DNA of 62,986 nt from contig MNCI01007580.1 of the NCBI GenBank assembly GCA_015680685.1, forward strand, positions 212,991 through 275,976, read 5' to 3'. This document shows, piece by piece, positions 56,399 to 62,986 of this stretch (within the stretch, counting starts at the first letter, position 1; every line of letters begins with the position of its first letter). A program made the position numbers and the translations under genes. The notes under the pieces were generated by a model. The model did not search any database and was not told where the DNA came from. It worked only from the letters and a program-made list of their open reading frames with translations. The stretch is from Gnetum montanum (lineage: Eukaryota > Streptophyta > Gnetopsida > Gnetales > Gnetaceae).

Positions 56399-58277
56399 CT
56401 GCAATCACACAGGGCCAATCGTTAGTATGGTTGTTACCAAAGTTAGGTTATACCTTACTACTTTCCTTAATGAATTTGCTTTATCTCCATGTGACATTAC
56501 TTATTAGGAGAAAATGTCCCCAAAAGATTATAACATTGAATCCTCTTTGCTTAGGTGGTTTCCAAATCTAGTTTCCTGTTATAACTAAGGAGATGAAATT
56601 GTTTTTGGCGCATTTATCCTTAATTTTATAACTAATTATCCTTAATAATGTCCTTTGGGCGATGAAGGAATTCAAAAAAATTTCAAAACATTTATGCGCT
56701 ATTCAGTGTGTGCCCCTCCCCCATGACTAAGTTGAACACTCCAGGTTTAAGTAGGTTCAAACGGATATGAAAGTTAGGGATGCGCAATTGTGAGTTGTAG
56801 AGAGAAATTTGAAAAACTTCCCCCGCGTTAACAGTGGAAAATGATGTTGATTAGCGCAAGGGGTTGCGTGTATATATATATTTTTTGGACGCAATATCGC
56901 GTAGCCTATCAATGTTAGGGCACTTTATAGAATGTACCAAATTTTTAATATTTTTCTGAAATTAAACGATGTAAACCAAGGGCATCTGGATGAGTGTTAA
57001 AGGGTTCTAGGGTAATTCAACTAAATTTGAAGACACGAAAATTATGATGGTGTGGAATTTATCAATAAGGACCTCAGATGGTAAGGGGGAGAAAAAGGCT
57101 ATGTGATGGTGTATAGGAATGTTTGAATCGAAGGGATAGTAATAAGGGAAAGAATATCATTGATAATACATTGAGGGTAATAGATGATGTGCGGAAGATG
57201 TGTTATGAGTGCAAATTAAAAAAAAATTATGCAAGTGGATCCTCCCCAAAGCAGGTTCCAACCTATAATGCCCTTGTGTAACCACACTTAAAAATGTCCA
57301 TAGGCACTAGAAGGGTTAAATGTAATCCACATTGGTTCCACAAAACACACACATGTAAGTATCACCGGAATGAGGTAAGAATTCTGTGCTACATAAGACA
57401 CGAGCTGCAATTGCATGAACAGCGAGATGAGACAGACTATAGAAGGGATTGTAGAGATTGGGACATGAGGTAACTGACCCAGGGAACAATGAATCCTACA
57501 TGTAAAGCATGATTAATGTGTCATTAACCCATCTTTCCAAGATCAGGACCAAGTCCATTCCTCTTATCAATGACACCGCATTATTTCATCACATGATGAG
57601 CAACTATGAGAGTATCATAATAACAAGGCGTACAATCACTTGGCATTTTGTTCAAGGGAGGAGTGATTTTTACTTTGTGGCACTTTTCTCTCTCTCTTTT
57701 TTTTTTTGAATGCTGAATCCAAAGAAGTTACCAACCTTTAGGCATGGGTGCATGTCTTTCCAGTGGAACCCCCTAGAACAACATTGGATTTTTGAGTGCC
57801 TTGTGATTACTCTTACTCCCATTTTACATTAGATATACAAGGATCTTAGTACAACCATGTTGCGTGATAACTCTCACAGATGTCACCAAAGAGAATCCGC
57901 AAGTCCCCTTAATGTCACATCCTAATCATTCCCTCTTGATCCATCCCTCTTCATTATGGGTACAATGAACACAAAATACATTTTAAGTTTTAAGAATGTC
58001 AAGAATATCACTGTACCCTCGAACAAAACCTCTTATTTGTAGAATGGATGAGTGGGTGTAATGGGCTCATTGTCCAAATAATTGATCACTCAAGACTCGA
58101 TAACATAGAACACACCTTAACCAACGAGCTACATGAGTGTTTTATTCATATATGAGATTACTTATAAAAAGATATAAAGACAAAAAGACAAAAAGGTAAC
58201 AAAAAATAAATTGGAAAACTGTAAAAAAAATTGCAAAATTAAAGAAAATGAAAAATATTTATTAATCCTGCTTTTTA
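56399..58277 (-). other. Post-pol noncoding region of element H
   Basis: About 1.9 kb, no gene seen. PPT-like core at 56718-56729; conserved block at about 57231-57330 (minus strand GAACCTGCTTTGGGGAGGAT); CT/T-rich tract at 57689-57708. pol would be expected to its right but is absent. Confidence 0.6.
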
Positions 58278-60110
58278 TTAGAATGGGGGATATCCCCCAT
58301 AACTAAATGGTTGAGCATGGAAAGGATTACTAAATGAAAGATGAGGATCCTTGCATGTTGGAAATATCGAAACTTGGTCATACTTACCCCATTGGGGTTC
58401 ACACACTTGATTATAGTAAGCATAGTGGGGAAATTTATAAGATGTGGTTCTTGGGTAAAGAGTTGATTCACTATGACACTTGAGACCATAATATGGTATG
58501 CAAGGATTGGGATGTCGCCCTCCATGGCTATATTCATTAGGTCGTATGGTTGTTGGAGTGTTAATTAGTGGCCCTGATGAAGTGACACGAGGCGTTGGGT
58601 TCGAGGAGAAGGATGCACCATAGTGTTGGAATTGTGCTGAGTTGGAGAATGCAATGGCCTTGGAACTATGTTGTCCCTTCCTATGGTCATGTCTAAAGAA
58701 GGGATGCCTTTGATGTTGAGGAGGTCTCTCATTGCTGTTGGCAGTAACAACACAAGTAACATTCGTGGGTTGTTGCTGTGGTGCAGATACTTCAGGAACA
58801 GTTGGTGGCGATGTAGAAGAAGGGAAAGGATGAGAATGTTGAAATTTAGGAGAAGTGTAAGGTACATAAGGCGGTGATTGTGTTGAGGACATGGGCTGAT
58901 AGTATTGAGGAGAATGATAATGCGGTGAGATAGAGTATGTTGACTGAGTTGGGGAAATAAGATGTTGGACTAGATAAGCATTTGGATTCAGATGATATGA
59001 AGGGTGTCTCCAATTTAGTGATGGCTTCCCCCACGACTGGGATTGTTTCCATTGTGATTGAACAAAGTATCTCCGTACAAATTCTGGGTGTAACGTGCTT
59101 CCCCAATGCTCATATAAATGTAACAAGATTAGGCATTCACCCTTGGGGTGATCGTACAAGAAAATGTTGCATTCATACGTGTGATTGGTAGTTGAGCTCT
59201 TATTTTCCTCATCCCTTATTTCCGATTGTCTAATGATATTTTGTCTTGCTTCTCGGGTTGTCAAAACTCTATCTCCAATAATATTGATATGTTCCCCACA
59301 CTTTTTATGCATCCATTCTAGTATCTTATTGATCTTTGCCTCGATTTCATCTAATGATTGTTGTACTAGCAAATATGGTTCTTCCTCCTTGAGATAGGTT
59401 GATTTCTCCTTTTTGTGATTATGGGCCTTTGTTAAGTTGAGATTTTGGTCCCGTTGATGTTTTTCAATAGTCTTCCATCTAGCCATTTCTCCTTCTTCTT
59501 TTGCTACCCGCTTAATAAGCTCTTGGAATTGATGGGTTTGTAGTTTGTATAGTTGACCTTTGGCATACATCCATAGGGTCTCTCTTGTTTCATCACGAAG
59601 CCCATAAATGATATGGTACATTAGCCTTGCCTCAGAGAACTCATGGCCTGGACAGTTATTTAACAGTGCATACTATCTTTCTAAGGCCATGTCCAAGGGT
59701 TCATGTTGTGCTTTTTTCCACTCTTGGATTTGTTCCCTCAAGGCCGACACTCTTGTGTAAGTTTGATATCTTTTGTTAAAGAGTTCTACCATTGTTGGCC
59801 AACGTCAAATTGAATTTGGTTTTAACAATCTATACCATACTTTTTCTTGGCCAACGAGTGTCATAGGAAAGAGCTTGAGTTTTTGCCAACCATTATCAAT
59901 GTTTTTCCATGCATAGGCATTGTAGAAGGCTTGTAAATGTTGTTGCAGATCTAAGTCATAGGCTCCTGAGAAATTGGGAAAGTTGTTTAAATCAAGCCTG
60001 GGTAGGCAGCTCTCTTTGTGATGCCTACAGGAGATTTGAATAGCCTCTTGTATTTGTGTTCGGCTTGTAGTGGCCAGTAGGGGTTTATCATCATTAAGTA
60101 AGTTATGCTT
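58278..60110 (-). pseudogene. gag of element H (447 codons open, upstream part with stops)
   Basis: Open from 59621 to 58278; homology extends upstream in the same or adjacent frame to about 60110 (LDLNNFPNFSGAYDLDLQQH, FPMTLVGQEKVWYRLLKPNS) with only two stops, at positions where A has CGA- or CAG-type codons. The core ends with LRDETRETLWMYAKGQLY and VAKEEGEMARW. The knuckle reads CNIFLYDHPKGEC: the second Cys is Phe. The long C-terminus is rich in Pro, Ser, Gln, His and Tyr and includes QSQSWGKPS. The frame ends at SYGGYPPF without a protease. It is the most divergent Gag of the family here. Confidence 0.75.
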
Positions 60111-60258
60111 TCATGCGTTGGGATGATGCTGCCTTTGTTTATGTTTATAAGAAACCCCCACCTTAGATTGCATACTCCAATCTTCATTGTCATATAATTT
60201 GTTGGTTCTCCAATGAATTACCTCACTAGATGTGCCATTATCGTAGCCTTGTAGGAGA

Positions 60259-60290
60259 GGCATGGTGGATCGCGATATCGCATCTCATCA
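60259..60290 (-). repeat. Truncated 5' LTR end of element H
   Basis: GGCATGGTGGATCGCGATATCGC followed by ATCTCATCA; it resembles the U3 end of the A LTR (GGTGGCGGACCGCGATATCGC...). The rest of the LTR is missing. Confidence 0.6.
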
Positions 60291-62028
60291 ATAGGATTTG
60301 ATGAAAAATGAGGAGAATCCTTGGTGTCTATGCACAAGGGTGACTATCAGAATTAAGTTCCAGTCAGATACAAAGACTAATTGAGCAAGTAGCTAAAGAG
60401 GAGGGTGAATTAAAGAGAGAGAGAGAGAAAGTGTAGAAGAGTACAACCATGATCCTTCCATTCACAAGAGGGAGGTTTGATTTTGTGAAAGTGAGGATGA
60501 ATCTACATCTGATGAAGTGGTGAATAAGAAAACCTTCCACTTAAAAAATTTCAATTTGAAATTACGGCCAAGTTTGATCAGTTATGGGACTCCATGGATA
60601 GTAGATTTCAAGCTATCTTAAAAATTGATGAAGAGTCTAAAGAACAAGGTAGTGATCGTGAGCGCAGGCGGCACAAGGAAGTTGAATGTGCCCATTAAAA
60701 AGGTAAGGGCAAGATTGTTGTAGTAGAAGAAGTTGTAGAAAGTGAATCAAATGATGATGGTGGATGTGACATCTACCAATATGTACATCCTAATGGATGT
60801 TACTCCATAGTGTCACATGTATAGGAGTTTGGGATGTATGCTTTGAAGCCACGACTAACACATAGGCAAACATCTAGAAGATTACCTTATCCTCAAGGTA
60901 ATTTTAGTCAATCCTACCAACAATAGCAATATTATCCTAGTAGAACTCCACCGCAACCATATGAGTAGTATCAATAATGGTAGCAACCACAATCATAGGC
61001 GATGGCACCACCAAGGCAACAATACCCTTACCGACAACCTGATCCATATGAGTACTACGTTTAGCAATCCCTATCTCTATGTGACTCCTTTAGTCATGTT
61101 TCTACTTTTCAATCTCACTACCATCCTTTTGATTATTATTGAACTCATTCTCCACATGAAAGAATGGATGCCATCTCTTACCCTTATCCTCCTCCTATCC
61201 CTGCACATCTTCCTCCTCCTATCGTTGCATAGCTACCACTTGCTCCACCTATGTAGGGTAAACTACTAGCTCAATTGCAACAACGCAATGCTACTAGGGC
61301 TATTAATCTACAACTGGATCATCAATCAAGTGGGTCGAATACTCGATCAAAGAAAAGACCCTTCTGTCGACCCCGTAGTCCACCTTAGCCCTCAAATACA
61401 CCTGCGGTTGACAATCCTATCTCTTCATCTTTCTCTGTGTCAAATTTCTTCAAGTGCCCTTCAAAATCTACCTAAGATCCATACTATAATGCTTCCTCAC
61501 ACCATATCTAATTGGATTTGTGCTGGAAACCTTCATAGGAAGTTAGTAGATCTTGAAAGTCCTTTGATTTATTTGCAGATCATTGGGAATGAACTGTACA
61601 AAGCTCTTCTCGACTCAAGTTCTTATGTCAATTTAATTTCTCATGAGATGTATATTGCATGGAACTTGCCTCCTCTCAAGAAGAGTAATATCATATTAGA
61701 ATTGGTAGACTAGTCCATCACTATTCCATTGGGACTAGTGGAAGACATTGTGACCACTATTTGTGGGTGGTATTATCCTATTGATTTCCTAATGATCAAG
61801 GTGGAGAACTACAAAGGAGATTTGCCAATTATTATGGGAAGGGCATGGCTTAACACTGTTGATGCAAGAATGGGCATCAGAGATCTTTCATTGGAAATAT
61901 CCAAAGAAAATGCATTCAGAAAGATCAAGAAGAAGCGAGCTCCATGCATCACGTACAAAAATACAAGGTACAATTGTGTGCAGAAACTTTGGGTTGTAAA
62001 ACAACCATCTATCTTTGCATGCAAGTAG
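60291..62028 (+). pseudogene. gag C-terminal part and protease of element I
   Basis: Resumes with RRILGVYAQG, stop, LSELSSSQIQRLIEQVAKEE. Knuckle CDIYQYVHPNGC: the second Cys is Tyr. Gln/Pro/Tyr-rich region with many stops. The protease (61590-61960) reads LLDSSSYVNLISHEMYIAWN, with triad Gly replaced by Ser as in B, then PIIMGRAWLNTVDARMGIRD. Inactive. Confidence 0.78.
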
Positions 62029-62189
62029 TGTTCACTAGAAGCAAAAATTCAAATATGTCTATACATAGCAGCCATAAAATAGGAGGGCACCAAGTGGCTG
62101 ACCACTGATTTTGAGAGTAGCACACTTTGCATGAAACTGACTAAGAGCCTGACATGCACATATGTCGCAAGCATGGATGAGCTAGAGCA

Positions 62190-62567
62190 AGTTCATCACT
62201 AAGACTTTGATGATGATGATACTTATTGGGAAGAGTTGGAAATTCTTAAAAGTTTCAGGCAAGAGCCCCTTGAACTAAAAACACTACTGGCTAGAATGGA
62301 ATATGTGTTTTTAAAAAATGGAAAGTTGGTCATAATTAATGCAAATCTTGCTCCAGAGTAGACAAAGATGTTGTTGAATGTGGTTGAAAAATGGTCAGTA
62401 GCTATTACTTGGTTATATCCTAAACTCACAGGGATTGATTCTAGGATATGCTAGCATCACATCTACACTGATCCAACCATAAAGCCAAAAAGATAGTCAT
62501 AGAGGTGATTGAATCCCAGACTAAAGTAGATCATTGAGGAGGAAATCAAACAACTCCTCAAGGCAGG
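62190..62567 (+). pseudogene. pol leader of element I, cut by LTR J
   Basis: EELEILKSFRQEPLELKTLL, then GKLVIINANLAPE and IDSRIC, homologous to the segment before RT in C and E. The last recognisable residues are EEEIKQLLKAG, the beginning of RT, immediately followed by the LTR at 62568. Confidence 0.72.
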
Positions 62568-62986
62568 TGATGAGTGGCGAGGTACCCCTACACTCAACCA
62601 TATGAATACGAGCGTGTACGTGCGATCTAGTTGAACTCTGCAGACTAAATGCCTTAACGCCACAAGAAACACTTAGGGTTAATCGTTTGTTGTCTTCCCA
62701 AGCTTGCTTGTATGTGTCATGGTGTATGGTTAAGCAAGTCTGAGGTATATGATTTTTTTGGTATTTTTCGGTTTATCTCCTAAGCTATGAGGATGAAGGG
62801 TTGAGAAACTAACTAACTCTAACTACAGCACTAAGTCCTAGCGTCAGCATCCGTTCCCACTTACCGTACACACCCTGAACTGTGCAACTGTGGCTNNNTG
62901 AGAGAATCTACTCGCGATGAGTAGCCCATTCCTTGGCTAGCTGTACACATTTGTCAACGCTCGTAACCAAGTCGTACTCATGCCGC
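62568..62986 (-). repeat. Element J: partial LTR at window end
   Basis: Starts TGATGAGTGGCGAGGTACCC and follows the A LTR closely (GAGCGTGTACGTGCGATC, CTTAACGCCACAAGAAACAC). Minus orientation. It contains three N at 62896-62898 and the GATTCCTTGACTAG-type module near 62925. It may be a solo LTR or the 3' LTR of a further insertion; the window ends inside it. Confidence 0.8.
62896..62898. other. Assembly gap (3 N)
   Basis: Three N within the J LTR; no duplicated flanks seen here. Compared with A (4020-4120) roughly 80-100 bases seem to be missing at this point. Confidence 0.6.

Larger units (their letters stand above)
54574..60290 (-). mobile_element. Element H: gag plus aORF derivative without protease or pol (5.7 kb)
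   Basis: Minus strand: 5' LTR reduced to about 32 bases (60259-60290), no PBS and no N-block, gag, post-pol noncoding region, aORF, PPT and a complete 3' LTR (54574-55438). Left flank GTTAT and right flank ATAGG do not match, and about 33 bases of host gag (between LGHGY and the GLRNE-type position) are missing at the joint, so a deletion removed the 5' end of H together with a little host sequence. Confidence 0.78.
53100..62567 (+). mobile_element. Element I: Athila-like element, split by H, cut by J
   Basis: Uses the LTR 52226-53099 as 5' LTR. gag starts at 53260, is interrupted at 54573 by H and resumes at 60291; protease ends near 62028; the pol leader is cut at 62567 by another LTR (J). 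The rest of pol lies outside the window or is lost. Confidence 0.78.

Overview
The window is repeat DNA from a land-plant nuclear genome, probably a large one. I found no host gene, no tRNA or rRNA gene and no prokaryotic feature. It is a stack of nested, mostly decayed Ty3/gypsy LTR retrotransposons. Most copies are one Athila-like family. Its LTRs run from TGATGA to TCATCA, and its primer-binding sites (PBS) match the 3' end of plant tRNA-Asp. Its Gag-protease and RT/RNase H/integrase are recognisable, and several copies carry an additional ORF (aORF) just before the polypurine tract (PPT). One nested element (G) is instead of the Tat lineage. Letters A-J below name the elements.

Layout. 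1-4809: element A, minus strand, gag-protease with pol deleted, inserted into the 5' LTR of B. 4810-9827: B, plus strand, badly decayed. 9928-19714: C, minus strand, the most complete copy (LTR, gag-PR, RT-RH-IN, LTR), without aORF. 19715-20361: 3' remnant of D, which shares an LTR with C. 20362-24138: an unclassified giant inverted-repeat (foldback-like) composite ending in 28-bp tandem repeats. 24139-24576: inverted LTR fragment. 24577-28293 and 50798-52225: F, plus strand (post-pol region and aORF), split by E (28294-50797, minus strand, 22.5 kb). E is itself split by G (34429-43688), a Tat-lineage gag-PR element without RT/IN. 52226-53099: an LTR shared by F and I. 53100-62567: I, plus strand (gag, PR, start of pol), split by H (54574-60290, minus strand, gag plus aORF without PR/pol). 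62568-62986: another LTR (J) inserted into the pol of I.

How the parts work together. In each element the LTR carries a TATA box and an AATAAA signal. The tRNA-Asp PBS starts minus-strand synthesis and an AGTCATGGGGG-type PPT primes the plus strand. Gag-PR, and in C and E pol, supplies the particle and enzymes. The most notable signals are: the foldback composite; reiteration of the PPT core inside the elements; a splice-acceptor-like AG directly before the aORF start in three copies; a conserved noncoding block between pol and aORF; three different repeated motifs in the same promoter position of different LTR subfamilies; and several derivatives that kept gag but lost pol. All boundaries and homologies were judged by eye, with no alignment or database search.
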